DNA from: CAVVSD01 sp963757125
GTDB lineage: Bacteria; Actinomycetota; Thermoleophilia; Solirubrobacterales; Solirubrobacteraceae
Length of the DNA: 64,000 nt
Assembly: GCA_963757125.1 (NCBI GenBank)
Contig: CAVWQP010000004.1
Coordinates: 124,001 to 188,000 of the forward strand
Reading direction: 5' to 3'
In this document: piece by piece, positions 47,091 through 55,444 of the stretch
Numbering within the stretch: position 1 is the first letter of the stretch
How the letters are laid out: every line of letters starts with the position of its first letter
Position numbers and translations under genes: made by a program
Notes under the pieces: generated by a model
Told to the model about the DNA's origin: nothing
The model's input: the letters and a program-made list of their open reading frames with translations, nothing else
The model's database searches: none

Positions 47091-47711
47091 GTGGCCGAAA
47101 GCAAGCGACCGCGCGACCTGAGCGCCGAGAGCACGCAGCGTGCGATCGTCGAGACGGCCTCCCGGCTGTTCCTGGAGGACGGCTACAGCGGGACGTCGAT
47201 CACGCGGATCGCGCGCGAGGCCGGCGTCGCGGTGCAGACGATCTACAACTCGGTCGGCGCCAAGCGCGATCTGCTGTCACGGGTGCTGGACTTCGCGGCG
47301 GCGGGACCGCAGGCGCCGACGCCGGTCGCCGCGTTCATGCGCGAGCGGGCCGAGCGCACCGAGGACCCGCGGGAGATCATCGCCGGGCTCGTCGCGTTCT
47401 GGGCCGAGGGTCTGCCCCGGACCGCGCCGGTCTTCCGGGTGATCCGCGAGGCGGCCGCGCTCGACCCGGACGTCGCCGCGCTCGAGCGCCGCCGCTCGGC
47501 GCAGCGACTCGCGAACTACGGGCAGGCAGCGGGCATCCTCGAGGCGCGCGGCGCGCTGCGGGAGGGGCTGTCGGTCGACGACGCGGCGGCGGTGATCCAC
47601 GCCGTCGGCCACCCGGACGAGTTCCGCTTCCTCGTGCTCGACCAGGGGTGGCCCGTCGAGCGCTGGGCCGCGTGGGTGCGCTCAGCCCTGGAGGCGGCGC
47701 TCCTGCGCTGA
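47091..47711 (+). CDS. TetR family transcriptional regulator
   Basis: 206 residues from GTG 47091. The HTH is RAIVETASRLFLEDGYSGTS followed by ITRIAREAGVAVQTIYNSVG, with AKRDLLSRVLD, the usual TetR head. The C-terminal part is helical with PVFRVIREAAALDPDVAAL and a DEFRFLVLDQGWPVERWAAW end, common in TetR proteins of aromatic or lipid metabolism. It probably represses the divergent SnoaL gene through the repeat at 47050-47086. Confidence 0.9.
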   Translation: MAESKRPRDLSAESTQRAIVETASRLFLEDGYSGTSITRIAREAGVAVQTIYNSVGAKRDLLSRVLDFAAAGPQAPTPVAAFMRERAERTEDPREIIAGLVAFWAEGLPRTAPVFRVIREAAALDPDVAALERRRSAQRLANYGQAAGILEARGALREGLSVDDAAAVIHAVGHPDEFRFLVLDQGWPVERWAAWVRSALEAALLR

Positions 47712-47725
47712 GCCCGCGCGCTTCG

Positions 47726-47952
47726 CTAGTCGTCGGCGTCCGGAATGGCCAGCGGCGCGCCGCGCCTCGCGCACCCCATCCCGCTCTCGACGATCAGGGT
47801 TGCGACGCGGCTGTACCACGTCGTCCGCACTGCAGGCATCGCATCGGCGTGGGCTGTCTGCTGGCGCCGCCCTTCGGGGCGACATCGAGGGATTCGGTTC
47901 CCTGCTGCGTCCTCTCGCGAGGATCGGTCCGCACGACTGCGCGCTGGGGCAT
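47726..47952 (-). pseudogene. Small zinc-ribbon protein, frameshifted and missing a cysteine
   Basis: ATG 47952 has the strongest ribosome site in the area (AGGAGGTGGCAG directly before it). In that frame the protein reads MPQRAVVRTDPRE and later PMRCLQCGRRGTAA, then stops. One frame over, immediately at the CxxCG, the sequence continues as TTWYSRVATLIVESGMGCAR and PLAIPDADD, ending at TAG 47726. Together they suggest a 75-residue zinc ribbon with CxxCG...CxxCG, in which the fourth Cys is Arg (GCARRG). A one-base loss near 47817-47831 explains the frame change. Either a young pseudogene or sequencing error. Confidence 0.55.
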
Positions 47953-48109
47953 CTGCCACCTCCTGTCCGGTCCGGCCCTGCACTGTTCAAGTACGAGAAG
48001 CCGTCCTTCGGCACGTCGTGTCGAGCCACGCGAGAAGACGTGCCACCCGCCGAGCGAGCGAGGGTAGCGATCTCCGGGCGAGCGGAGAAGCCCGGACTAT
48101 GACAGTCGG

Positions 48110-48454
48110 CGACGCCGTCGGTCATGAACACCTCGACGGCGATATCCGCTCCAGTCGTTGCCGGCCAGGAACGCGGTGACCTGCGGCCGGTGAGCCCTTC
48201 GACGACCGCGATCAGATCTCGCGCATGGCGTCCTGGTACTTACGGCGGATGTGGCGGACGGTGTCGATCTCACCGCGCTCGTGCAGGCGGCGCTCCGCCT
48301 TGGTCATGGTCTCGCGGCAGACGACGGTGATCATGTCGTCGGAGATGAACGTCCGGGCTTTCGTCGGGCCCCGGCCGAGGTACTCGCGAAACACCCGGAC
48401 GACGGCGTTCGAGATCTCGGTTGATCGGCGTTGGTCTTCGTTGCGGGCGGACAT
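48110..48454 (-). pseudogene. MpsC/DUF2294 family protein, C-terminal part degraded by several frameshifts
   Basis: From ATG 48454 an intact part of 80 residues reads ISNAVVRVFREYLGRGPTKA and RTFISDDMITVVCRETMTKA, the core of the DUF2294 (MpsC) family. It stops at 48212, short of the normal length of about 110-120. The rest is recognisable in three pieces: LIAVVEGLTGRR, VTAFLAGNDWSG and DIAVEVFMTDGVAD, each in a different frame, so three small indels lie within about 110 bases. The known members are linked to bicarbonate/sodium transport; this one is probably inactive. Confidence 0.7.
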
Positions 48455-48484
48455 GCCGCCTCCTCGCCCGTCGTGCGCTGAAGG

Positions 48485-49510
48485 CTAGAAGAGCTGGTTC
48501 TCCCCGCCGAAGACCTCGGAGACCGAGTCGTCGGTGAAGATCCGGCGGATCGAGTCGGTGAGCAGCTCGGCGCAGGAGAGCACGCGGATCATGCTCGGCG
48601 CGCCGGGGCGCAGCGGGATGGTGTCGGTCACCACGACCTGCTCGAAGCCCGCGCCGGAGAGGTTGCTGAACGCCTTGCCCGACATGACCGGGTGGGTCGC
48701 CGCGGCGTAGACCTGGCGGGCGCCGGCGTCGCGCACCGCGAGCCCCGCCGCCGCGAGCGTGCCTGCCGTGTCGATGATGTCGTCGACGATCACGGCCGTC
48801 TTGTCCCGCACGTCGCCGATGACGTAGCCGATCTCCGCCACCTGCTGGGCGGGGCGCTCCTTGTCCAGGATCGCGAGCTCGGCGCCGATCTTGGTCGCGA
48901 ACTTCTTGTTCAGCTTCACGCGACCGGCGTCCGGCGCGACGACGACGAGATCGCTCAGCCCGAGGTCCTCGAAGTAGCGCGTGAGCATGAAGAGCGAGGT
49001 CATGTGGTCGACCGGCTTGTGGAAGAAGCCCTGGATCTGACCGGCATGGAGGTCCATCGTCACGACGCGGTCGGCCCCCGCGGTCTCGAGCATGCGGGCG
49101 ACGAGGCGGGCGCTGATCGGCTCGCGCGGCGCGGACTTCTTGTCCTGCCGCGAGTAGCCGAACCACGGCACGACGGCGATGACCCGGTGCGCCGAGGCGC
49201 CGACGGCGGCCTCGATCATGAACATGAGCTCCATGAGCGCGTCGTTGGGACTGACGCCCGTCACGGGGTTGCCGCACGTCGGCTGCACGATGAAGACGTC
49301 CGCCCCGCGGATCGACTCCTCGTAGCGGCAGTAGACCTCGCCGTTCGTGAAGGTCTTCAGCGTGACCGGACCGAGATCGACGCCGAGCTTGTCGGCGATC
49401 TTCGCTGCCAGCACCGGGTTGGCCCGCCCGGTGAACAGCATGAGGTTCTTCTCGTAACCGACCTCGAGCCGGGTCGAGGGGTGCGGCTGCGGGACGATCG
49501 TCGTGCTCAT
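48485..49510 (-). CDS. prs: Ribose-phosphate pyrophosphokinase (PRPP synthetase)
   Basis: 341 residues from ATG 49510. Class I signatures: LGPVTLKTFTNGEVYCRYEE, RGADVFIVQPTCGNPVTG, the His in DLHAGQIQGFF, DAGRVKLNKKFATKIGAELA and the PRPP-binding loop AVIVDDIIDTAGTLAAAGLA. It makes PRPP from ribose 5-phosphate and ATP for nucleotide, His and Trp synthesis. glmU lies just upstream on the same strand (15-base gap), the conserved actinobacterial glmU-prs pair. A TAGACT box 11 bases before the start hints at its own leaderless promoter. Confidence 0.97.
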   Translation of the reverse strand: MSTTIVPQPHPSTRLEVGYEKNLMLFTGRANPVLAAKIADKLGVDLGPVTLKTFTNGEVYCRYEESIRGADVFIVQPTCGNPVTGVSPNDALMELMFMIEAAVGASAHRVIAVVPWFGYSRQDKKSAPREPISARLVARMLETAGADRVVTMDLHAGQIQGFFHKPVDHMTSLFMLTRYFEDLGLSDLVVVAPDAGRVKLNKKFATKIGAELAILDKERPAQQVAEIGYVIGDVRDKTAVIVDDIIDTAGTLAAAGLAVRDAGARQVYAAATHPVMSGKAFSNLSGAGFEQVVVTDTIPLRPGAPSMIRVLSCAELLTDSIRRIFTDDSVSEVFGGENQLF

Positions 49511-49521
49511 GGCGTGCGGTG

Positions 49522-49527
49522 AGTCTA
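49522..49527 (-). promoter_or_regulatory. -10 box (TAGACT) of prs
   Basis: Minus-strand TAGACT, eleven bases before ATG 49510; it overlaps the glmU stop region (49525). Confidence 0.4.
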
Positions 49528-50913
49528 ATCCTCGGAGGAGACGACCTGGTCTCGCCTGCGGGCGTCGTAGCCCTCGATGACCCTCGCGGGAATGCCGACC
49601 GCCAGCGCGCCGGCCGGCACGTCCTTGCGCACGACCGCCCCGGCGCCCGTCCAGGCGTTGTCGCCGACCTGCACGGGCGCGACGAACGTCGTGTCCACGG
49701 CCGTCTTCACGCCCTTGCCGATCCGCGTGCGGTGCTTGCGCACGCCGTCGTAGTTGGCGGTCACGTTCCCGGCGCCGATGTTCGTGCCCGGGCCGACGTC
49801 GGCGTCGCCCAGGTAGGAGAGATGCGGCACCTTCGTGCCCTCGCCGATGTCGGAGTTCTTCAGCTCGACGAACGTGCCCGCCTTGGACCCCGCGCGGAGC
49901 ACCGTGCCCGGCCGCAGGTACGCGAACGGGCCGACCGTCACCCCGTCGTGCAGCTCGGCGTCGACGACGTGCGCGTTGAGGATCGTCACGTCGTCGCCGA
50001 GGCGGGCGTCGATGAGCGTCGTCGACGGGCCGACCCGCGAGCCGGCGCCGATGCGCGTCGCGCCGCGCAGGACCGTCATCGGCTCGAGCACCGCGTCGCG
50101 GCCGATCTCGACGTCGGCGTCCACGTAGGTCGTCGCGGGGTCGATCACGGTGACCCCCGAGAGCATGTGCGTCTCGAGGATGCGGCGCTGCAGGAGCGCC
50201 CGGACCTCCGCGAGGGCGACGCGGTCGTTCACCCCGAGCACGACCTGCCAGTCCTCGGCGATGTGCGCCCCGACCCCGCGGCCGTCGCCGCGCAGGATCG
50301 ACACGGTGTCGGTCAGGTACAGCTCGCCCTGCGCGTTGTCGGTGCTCAGCCGCCCGAGCGCGTCGTGCAGCGCGGCGGCGTCGAAGGCGTAGACGCTCGC
50401 GTTGACCTCCGCGATGGCCAGCTCCTCGGGCGTCGCGTCGCCCTCCGCCTTCGTCTCGACGATCCGCGCGACGTCGCCGCCGGCGTCGCGGACGATCCGC
50501 CCGTAGCCCCTGGGATCCGGGTGCTCGGCGCTCAGCAGCGTCGCGGCGGCGCCGCTGGAGAGGTGCGCGTCGACGAGCGCCTGCAGCGTCGGCCCGTCGA
50601 CGAGCGGCGCGTCGCCCGCGAGCACGAGCACGGTGCCCTCCCGGGGGAGCGCGTCCGCGGCCGCCTGCACCGCGCCGCCGGTCCCGTTCGCGACCGGCTG
50701 CACCGCCGTCTCGACCCCGTCGCCGAGCCGTCCCTCGAGCAGCCGCTCGGGCCCCTCGACGACCACGATCCGGTCCGCCCCCGCCTCACGCGCCGCCGCG
50801 ATCGGCCACCCGACCAGCGGCCTGCCGCAGAGCTCGTGCAGGACCTTCGGCAGGTTCGAGCGCATCCGTGTTCCCTGACCCGCGGCCAGGATCACTGCGG
50901 TGAGGGCGGTCAT
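49525..50913 (-). CDS. glmU: Bifunctional UDP-GlcNAc pyrophosphorylase/glucosamine-1-P acetyltransferase
   Basis: 462 residues from ATG 50913 (ATG 50922 is an alternative). The N-terminal uridyltransferase has VILAAGQGTRMRSNLPKVLH, VVVEGPERLL and VLAGDAPLVDGPT. The C-terminal left-handed beta-helix (about 250-440) has hexapeptide repeats such as IGAGSRVGPSTTLIDARLGD, SKAGTFVELKNSDIGEGTKV, NIGAGNVTANYDGVRKHRTR and AGAVVRKDVPAGALAVGIPA. It makes UDP-GlcNAc for peptidoglycan. A TACGAT box is seven bases upstream. tRNA-Gln follows on the other strand. Confidence 0.96.
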   Translation of the reverse strand: MTALTAVILAAGQGTRMRSNLPKVLHELCGRPLVGWPIAAAREAGADRIVVVEGPERLLEGRLGDGVETAVQPVANGTGGAVQAAADALPREGTVLVLAGDAPLVDGPTLQALVDAHLSSGAAATLLSAEHPDPRGYGRIVRDAGGDVARIVETKAEGDATPEELAIAEVNASVYAFDAAALHDALGRLSTDNAQGELYLTDTVSILRGDGRGVGAHIAEDWQVVLGVNDRVALAEVRALLQRRILETHMLSGVTVIDPATTYVDADVEIGRDAVLEPMTVLRGATRIGAGSRVGPSTTLIDARLGDDVTILNAHVVDAELHDGVTVGPFAYLRPGTVLRAGSKAGTFVELKNSDIGEGTKVPHLSYLGDADVGPGTNIGAGNVTANYDGVRKHRTRIGKGVKTAVDTTFVAPVQVGDNAWTGAGAVVRKDVPAGALAVGIPARVIEGYDARRRDQVVSSED

Positions 50914-50920
50914 GCCCGCC

Positions 50921-50926
50921 ATCGTA
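50921..50926 (-). promoter_or_regulatory. -10 box (TACGAT) of glmU
   Basis: Minus-strand TACGAT, seven bases before ATG 50913. Confidence 0.4.
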
Positions 50927-50976
50927 GGCTCGGTCGTCCGCGATCGCGTCGCGGCCCGGATTACGCTGGTCTCCGC

Positions 50977-51048
50977 TGGGGAGTGGTGTAACAGGCAACA
51001 CGCGCGGTTTTGGTCCGCGAATCCGGGGTTCGAATCCCTGCTCCCCAA
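50977..51048 (+). tRNA. tRNA-Gln (TTG)
   Basis: 72 bases. Acceptor TGGGGAG pairs with CTCCCCA. Anticodon stem-loop CGCGG-TTTTGGT-CCGCG (anticodon TTG), and T arm CGGGG-TTCGAAT-CCCTG. The D arm is GGTG-TAACAGGCAA-CACG. The T1:A72 pair fits bacterial tRNA-Gln. CCA is not encoded. Promoters overlap with the divergent glmU region. Confidence 0.95.
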
Positions 51049-51090
51049 CTCCGAGAGGACGGCGGCACCTCCGTGGAGATGCCGCTCGCC

Positions 51091-51426
51091 CTAGCCGAGG
51101 TCCTCCGGCTCGGCGTCATCCGCCTCGCCGTAGTTGTCGCGCGTGTCGAACGCGCGCTCGTCCTCGTCGGTCTTCTCGGCGTCGACGAGCGGCGAGGACT
51201 GCTGCCACTCGGTCGCGCGCTCGATGAGCATCGCCTCGGATTGCTCGAAGCCCTCGGCCTCGCCGCCGCCGGCCTCCTCGACAGCTCGGAAGGCCTCGCC
51301 GCGCTCGCCGTCGAAGCGATCGGGGTCGGCATCCATCGGGTTCTCGCCCGGGTTGCCTCCGATCGCCCGCGCCTCTGCGGCGGCGGCCTCCTCCTCTTCA
51401 CGTACGACGTCGTCGTCTCGATCCAT
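51091..51426 (-). CDS. Highly acidic hypothetical protein
   Basis: 111 residues from ATG 51426. Strongly acidic with runs VVREEEEAAAAEARAIGG, NPMDADPDRFDGERGEAFR, VEEAGGGEAEGFEQSEAML, IERATEWQQSSPLVDAEKT and DNYGEADDAEPEDLG. No membrane helix or catalytic motif. Most likely cytosolic, perhaps a disordered or stress-associated protein. It lies between tRNA-Gln (convergent) and mtnP (29 bases upstream). Confidence 0.7.
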   Translation of the reverse strand: MDRDDDVVREEEEAAAAEARAIGGNPGENPMDADPDRFDGERGEAFRAVEEAGGGEAEGFEQSEAMLIERATEWQQSSPLVDAEKTDEDERAFDTRDNYGEADDAEPEDLG

Positions 51427-51455
51427 GGTCCGTGTGTGCCCACCCTCGGCGCGGG

Positions 51456-52247
51456 CTACTCCCAGGCGATCTGCGTGCCGACGGGCGGGACCGCGTCGAG
51501 ATCGATCCTTCCGACCGCCGCGGCGAGGGTGTCGGCCAGCGTGGCGCCGCTCTCGCGCAGCAGGCGCATGAGCGTCTCGACCGGCGTGGCCTCCTCCGCG
51601 ACGCCGTTGGCGTAGTCGGTGACGTAGCCCAACAGCCCGTACGGCAGCCCCGCCTCGCCGCACAGCGTCATCTCGGGGCCCGCGGTCTGGCTCACGGCGC
51701 TCACGCCGACGGCGCGCAGGGAGCGGATCTCGGCCTTCGTGTTGAAGCGCGGGCCGTCGACGTGGCCGTAGCAGCCGCCGTCGCGGACGGCGTGGCCGCG
51801 CTCGCGCGCCGCCTCCAGGAGCGCCCCGCGCAGCGGCTCGGAGAACGGATCCTCGAAGACCCAGTGCCCGCGGCCCGGCGCGCCCGGCCGGTCGTGCAGC
51901 GTGCACAGCGAGCCGTCGGCGAGCCGGTTGGCGAGGAAGTGCAGGTCGTCGAACACGACGAGCTCGCCGAGCCCGAGGGTCGGGTCGGTCGCGCCGCAGA
52001 CGGTGACGGCGAGCACCGCGCGCGCCCCCAGCTCCTTCAGCGCGACGACGTTGGCCTGGTGCGTCACGTGGCTCGACAGGCGCTCGTGGTCGTCGCGGTG
52101 GCGCGAGACGTGCAGGACGTCCTGGCCGGCGAAGCGCCCGCGCGTGACCTCCGTCTCGCCGAAGCGGGTCGCGACGACCTCGCGCCCCGATGACTCCATG
52201 CCGGGCAGGGCGTAGGTCCCCGAGCCGGTGATGATCCCGAGCGCCAT
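51456..52247 (-). CDS. mtnP: S-methyl-5'-thioadenosine/thioinosine phosphorylase family (MtnP)
   Basis: 263 residues. The purine phosphorylase fold is evident: IITGSGTYALPGMES (phosphate-binding GSG), VSRHRDDHERLSSHVTHQAN (with the conserved R-H-x-x-x-H), VTVCGATDPTLGLGELVVFD, GPRFNTKAEIRSLRAVGVSA, SQTAGPEMTLCGEAGLPYG and VTDYANG. It cleaves methylthioadenosine (or methylthioinosine) by phosphorolysis in methionine salvage. No mtnA or mtnB is seen nearby. Confidence 0.93.
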   Translation of the reverse strand: MALGIITGSGTYALPGMESSGREVVATRFGETEVTRGRFAGQDVLHVSRHRDDHERLSSHVTHQANVVALKELGARAVLAVTVCGATDPTLGLGELVVFDDLHFLANRLADGSLCTLHDRPGAPGRGHWVFEDPFSEPLRGALLEAARERGHAVRDGGCYGHVDGPRFNTKAEIRSLRAVGVSAVSQTAGPEMTLCGEAGLPYGLLGYVTDYANGVAEEATPVETLMRLLRESGATLADTLAAAVGRIDLDAVPPVGTQIAWE

Positions 52248-52267
52248 GGCCCGGGAGGATTCCAGGC

Positions 52268-53791
52268 TCAGGCCCCGGGGGCGGCCTCGCCGCCGGTCTC
52301 GGCGGGCGCGGCCTCGGGCGCGGGCGCCGTCTCCGTCGTCGCGGGGGCCTGCTGCTCCGTGGTCGCGGGGGCAGGCGCGTCGGTGGTGGTCGTCGGCGTC
52401 TCGGTGGTCGGCGTCGTGGTCGTCGCCGGCGCGGGCTCGGCCGGCGCCGTCGTCGTCGTGGTCTCCGTGGACGGCTGCTCGGTCGCCGGGGTCTCGGCCT
52501 CGTCCTGCGGATCCGGGTGGTTCGGGTGGTGCCGGTGGCGGTGGCTCTTCGCGGGCTTCTCCGTTGCGGGCTGCTCCGTCGTGGTGGTGGAGGTCTCGTC
52601 CTCGGTCGCGGGAGCGTCGTCCGCGGGCTCTGTCTCCGGCTGCGGCTTGTCCTCCGCGGGCTTGTCGGCCTTCGCGGGGTCGGTCCCGGCAGCGAGCTCG
52701 GCCGCGTTGGCGACGCCGTCGCCGTCGGTGTCCTCGGCGCCGTCCACCACGCCGTTGTCGTCGCTGTCGGCCTTGGCCGGGTTGAGCCCGAGCTCGATCT
52801 CCAGGGCGTTGGGCAGCGTGTCGGCGTCGGTGTCGGCGTCGCCGTCGGGCACGTCGCCGGTCGACGCGCGCGACGGGTCCAGCCCGAGCGCGACCTCGAC
52901 CTCGTTCGAGAGCCCGTCGCCGTCGGAGTCGACCTTGCCGTCGGGCATGCCGGTCGTGTCGGCGCGCGCGGGGTCGAGGCCGAGCCGCAGCTCGGTCGCG
53001 TTCGGAAGGCCGTCGTGGTCGGCGTCGCGGTCGCCGTCGGGCGTGGTGCCGAGGCTGACGCGCTTGGCCGGGTTCAGCGAGAGCGCCTGCTCGACGGCGT
53101 TCGGGACGCCGTCGCCGTCGAGGTCGTCGTCGCCGTCGGGCACGCCGTCGCCGTTCGTGTCGGCGACGTGCGGATCGCGGTCGACGACGTACTCGGTGCG
53201 GTTCGTGAGGCCGTCGGAGTCGGCGTCGGCGGACGCGTCGGACGCGACGAGCGGGTTCAGGTCGTGGCGGGCCTCCCAGCCGTCCGGGATGCCGTCGCCG
53301 TCGGTGTCGGCCTTGTGGGCGCGGGTGCCGAGGCGCTTCTCGCTCGCGTCGTTGAGGCCGTCGCCGTCCTCGTCGCCGTCGGTCTCGACGCCGCGCGTGG
53401 GCGGCTGGCTCGTCTCGCCCGCGTCGGCCTCGGCGGGCGCGCTGGAGCCGACGCGCAGGGTGGTGGGCGTCAGGATCGTCGCGGGCACCACGGTGCCCTC
53501 GCCGGGGCCGCGCAGGCCGCCGGCGCGCTCGATGCGCGGTGCGACGCGCTGGGCGATGACCTGCTCGGTGCCCGAGCCGGAGCCGCCGAACGTCGGCCAG
53601 TCCTGGAAGGGGATGACATCGCGGTACATCGCGATGAGCGACGCGGTGACGAGCGCGGCAGCGCAGAGGATGCCCGCGAGCACGGGGAGAGCACGTCGCA
53701 CGGAGACGATCCTCTCCGGACGCAGACGGCGGCGCCGTCGGTCATGCGTCCGCTCGGGGGGCGATGCGCTCGGGTGCTGCGTGGGCTCCAC
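52268..53791 (-). CDS. Membrane-anchored thrombospondin type-3 (calcium-binding) repeat protein
   Basis: 507 residues. A basic start (HDRRRRRLRPERIVSVRRAL) precedes one membrane helix (VLAGILCAAALVTASLIAM). Residues about 135-370 form eight or so TSP3/EF-like repeats of D-x-D-x-D-G-x-x-x-x-x-E-x-x-x-G-x-x-P type, such as DTDGDGIPDGWEARHDLNPL. The tail (about 380-507) is disordered Pro/Thr/Glu with TTTT and AP runs and a HRHRHHPNHP patch. The repeats should bind Ca2+ outside the cell and give a rigid rod. It may be a surface adhesin or structural protein. Confidence 0.88.
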   Translation of the reverse strand: MEPTQHPSASPPERTHDRRRRRLRPERIVSVRRALPVLAGILCAAALVTASLIAMYRDVIPFQDWPTFGGSGSGTEQVIAQRVAPRIERAGGLRGPGEGTVVPATILTPTTLRVGSSAPAEADAGETSQPPTRGVETDGDEDGDGLNDASEKRLGTRAHKADTDGDGIPDGWEARHDLNPLVASDASADADSDGLTNRTEYVVDRDPHVADTNGDGVPDGDDDLDGDGVPNAVEQALSLNPAKRVSLGTTPDGDRDADHDGLPNATELRLGLDPARADTTGMPDGKVDSDGDGLSNEVEVALGLDPSRASTGDVPDGDADTDADTLPNALEIELGLNPAKADSDDNGVVDGAEDTDGDGVANAAELAAGTDPAKADKPAEDKPQPETEPADDAPATEDETSTTTTEQPATEKPAKSHRHRHHPNHPDPQDEAETPATEQPSTETTTTTAPAEPAPATTTTPTTETPTTTTDAPAPATTEQQAPATTETAPAPEAAPAETGGEAAPGA

Positions 53792-53909
53792 GCTCCGTTC
53801 ATCGGCGTTGCGCGGAGAAGCCTTGATGGCACCACGGCGCTCCGGAAAGCGGTGGTGTCGTCCTGTGGCCGCGCGATCGGCCGCGCCGACTGAACCTGGC
53901 GCGTCGGCG

Positions 53910-55160
53910 CTAGGTCAGCTGGTCTCGGGACTTACGTCCGGCGACCCGGCCGCCCGCGCCGCGGGCCTCGCTGACGCGCCCGGCGGGCGTCGCGACGCCG
54001 AGGACGCGCATCGCCTTGAGGCCGAGGGAGAGCTTCTCGCGACCGTCCGTGGAGCCCACGTCGAGGCCGGACAGCTCGCGAACGCGCTCGAGGCGATAGC
54101 GGATGGTGTGGCGGTGGGTGAAGAGCTTCTGGGCGGTGCCCGCGACGTTGCCGTCGTTGTCGAGGAAGGCCTCGACCGTCTGCACGAGATCGGTCTCGTA
54201 CTGCTCGTCGTAGGCGACGAGCGGCTCGACCGTCTCCGCGTAGAAGCGCTGCAGCTCGGCGGGGTCCTCGCTCATCGCGGAGAGCAGGAGGCGGTAGGCG
54301 CCCGTCTCCTCGAACGCGAGGACCGGGACCTCCGGCTCGCCGCCGGCGACGTTGGCGGCCAGGAGCGCCTCGTTGCCGGCGCGGGGCAGGTCGAGCGGGT
54401 CGTGCGCGACGCGGCTGCGGCCGAGGGCGAACGTGTGCCCGGGCAGCGCCGCCTCCAGCTCGCGCAGGACGGCGTCGGCGGTCCGGCGGCTGTGGTCCTC
54501 GTCGACGCCCGGGACGACGACCACGACCTCGGCGCGCGAGGTCTCGCGATCGGTCAGGGCGGCGGCGGCCCCCGGCGCGGCGGCGCGCGCTCCGCGCTCC
54601 GCGGCGGCGAGCACGCGTGCACGCCAGCCCTCCTCGACGGGTGACAACGCGTGGGCGCGGGCGACGATGACGGTCGCGCCGTCGTCGAGCACGAGGCCGA
54701 TCTCCGCGCCGCGCGCGATGACGTTGGCGCGGTCGGTCAGCTCGCCGGCGAGCGTGGCGTGCAGGAAGGCGGTGGTCGCCTCCTGCGACGCGCGCTGCGG
54801 CGCGCGGACGCGTTCGACCTCGGACGCGAGCAGGATCGCGACGAGCCGCAGGACGACCGGGTGGACCGGGCTGCGCGCCCGCATCCGCAGCGTGCCGACG
54901 CCCTGGCCGGCGACGCGCAGGTCGACGAGATCCACGTCCTCGCGGCCCTCGACCATGAGCGATCGCTCGTCCGCGCTGCTGCGAGCGGCGACCGCGAGCA
55001 CCGCACCGGCGCGGTCCGCGAGCACGAGGCTCGCGTCGAGCGCCTTGGCGGCGGCCCGCACGACCTCGGGCAGGCCCTGACCCATCGCCACGGCGCCCGA
55101 GATCGCATCGAGGGCGTCGAGATCGACCGTGTCCGGCGTCTCCGAGGTGGACGTGGGCAT
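53910..55160 (-). CDS. PucR/CdaR-family transcriptional regulator
   Basis: 416 residues from ATG 55160. A GAF-like sensor segment covers about 1-100, followed by a nucleotide-cyclase-like middle region (about 130-280). The C-terminal PucR HTH (about 320-385) is NVAGTAQKLFTHRHTIRYRL followed by ERVRELSGLDVGSTDGREKL. CdaR/PucR members control sugar diacid, purine or oxidative metabolism genes. The inducer is unknown. It is transcribed away from ispE and may act on distant targets. Confidence 0.85.
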   Translation of the reverse strand: MPTSTSETPDTVDLDALDAISGAVAMGQGLPEVVRAAAKALDASLVLADRAGAVLAVAARSSADERSLMVEGREDVDLVDLRVAGQGVGTLRMRARSPVHPVVLRLVAILLASEVERVRAPQRASQEATTAFLHATLAGELTDRANVIARGAEIGLVLDDGATVIVARAHALSPVEEGWRARVLAAAERGARAAAPGAAAALTDRETSRAEVVVVVPGVDEDHSRRTADAVLRELEAALPGHTFALGRSRVAHDPLDLPRAGNEALLAANVAGGEPEVPVLAFEETGAYRLLLSAMSEDPAELQRFYAETVEPLVAYDEQYETDLVQTVEAFLDNDGNVAGTAQKLFTHRHTIRYRLERVRELSGLDVGSTDGREKLSLGLKAMRVLGVATPAGRVSEARGAGGRVAGRKSRDQLT

Positions 55161-55222
55161 CCCCTCCAGGCTATAGGGGAGCGATCTGGGGACAGGCTTC
55201 CGGTGCCCCCAGCGCGGCGTGG

Positions 55223-55444
55223 CTATCCGAGATCGTCCCAGTAGTACGCGATGAGCGCGCCACCGAGGCCGCCGATCACGAGCAGCGCGCCCAGGACGTA
55301 GAGCGTCAGGAACGTCGCGGCGATCCGCTCCCACCAGTGGCTGTAGGACCTCCAGGCCGGGATCACGAACATGCCCAGCCAGGCGACGAGGGCCAGGACG
55401 CCGCAGCCCGCGGCGACCACGTAGATGATCGTCTCGTTGCTCAT
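55223..55444 (-). CDS. Small two-helix membrane protein, hypothetical
   Basis: 73 residues; ATG 55444 overlaps the ispE stop (ATGA), so it is translationally coupled. Helices IIYVVAAGCGVLALVAWLGM and FLTLYVLGALLVIGGLGGAL are separated by a polar loop (WRSYSHWWERIAAT). No family is recognised. Genes attached to ispE in this way are not usual. Confidence 0.75.
   Translation of the reverse strand: MSNETIIYVVAAGCGVLALVAWLGMFVIPAWRSYSHWWERIAATFLTLYVLGALLVIGGLGGALIAYYWDDLG

Noticed and set aside
47726..47983. 85-residue intact gene on the minus strand
   Set aside because: Its 5' part is in the wrong frame for the strong ribosome site and codes no conserved pattern; the better explanation is a frameshifted zinc ribbon starting at 47952.
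51091..51426. Assignment of the acidic 111-residue protein to a known stress family
   Set aside because: Only composition supports this, with no shared motif that I can name, so it is left hypothetical.
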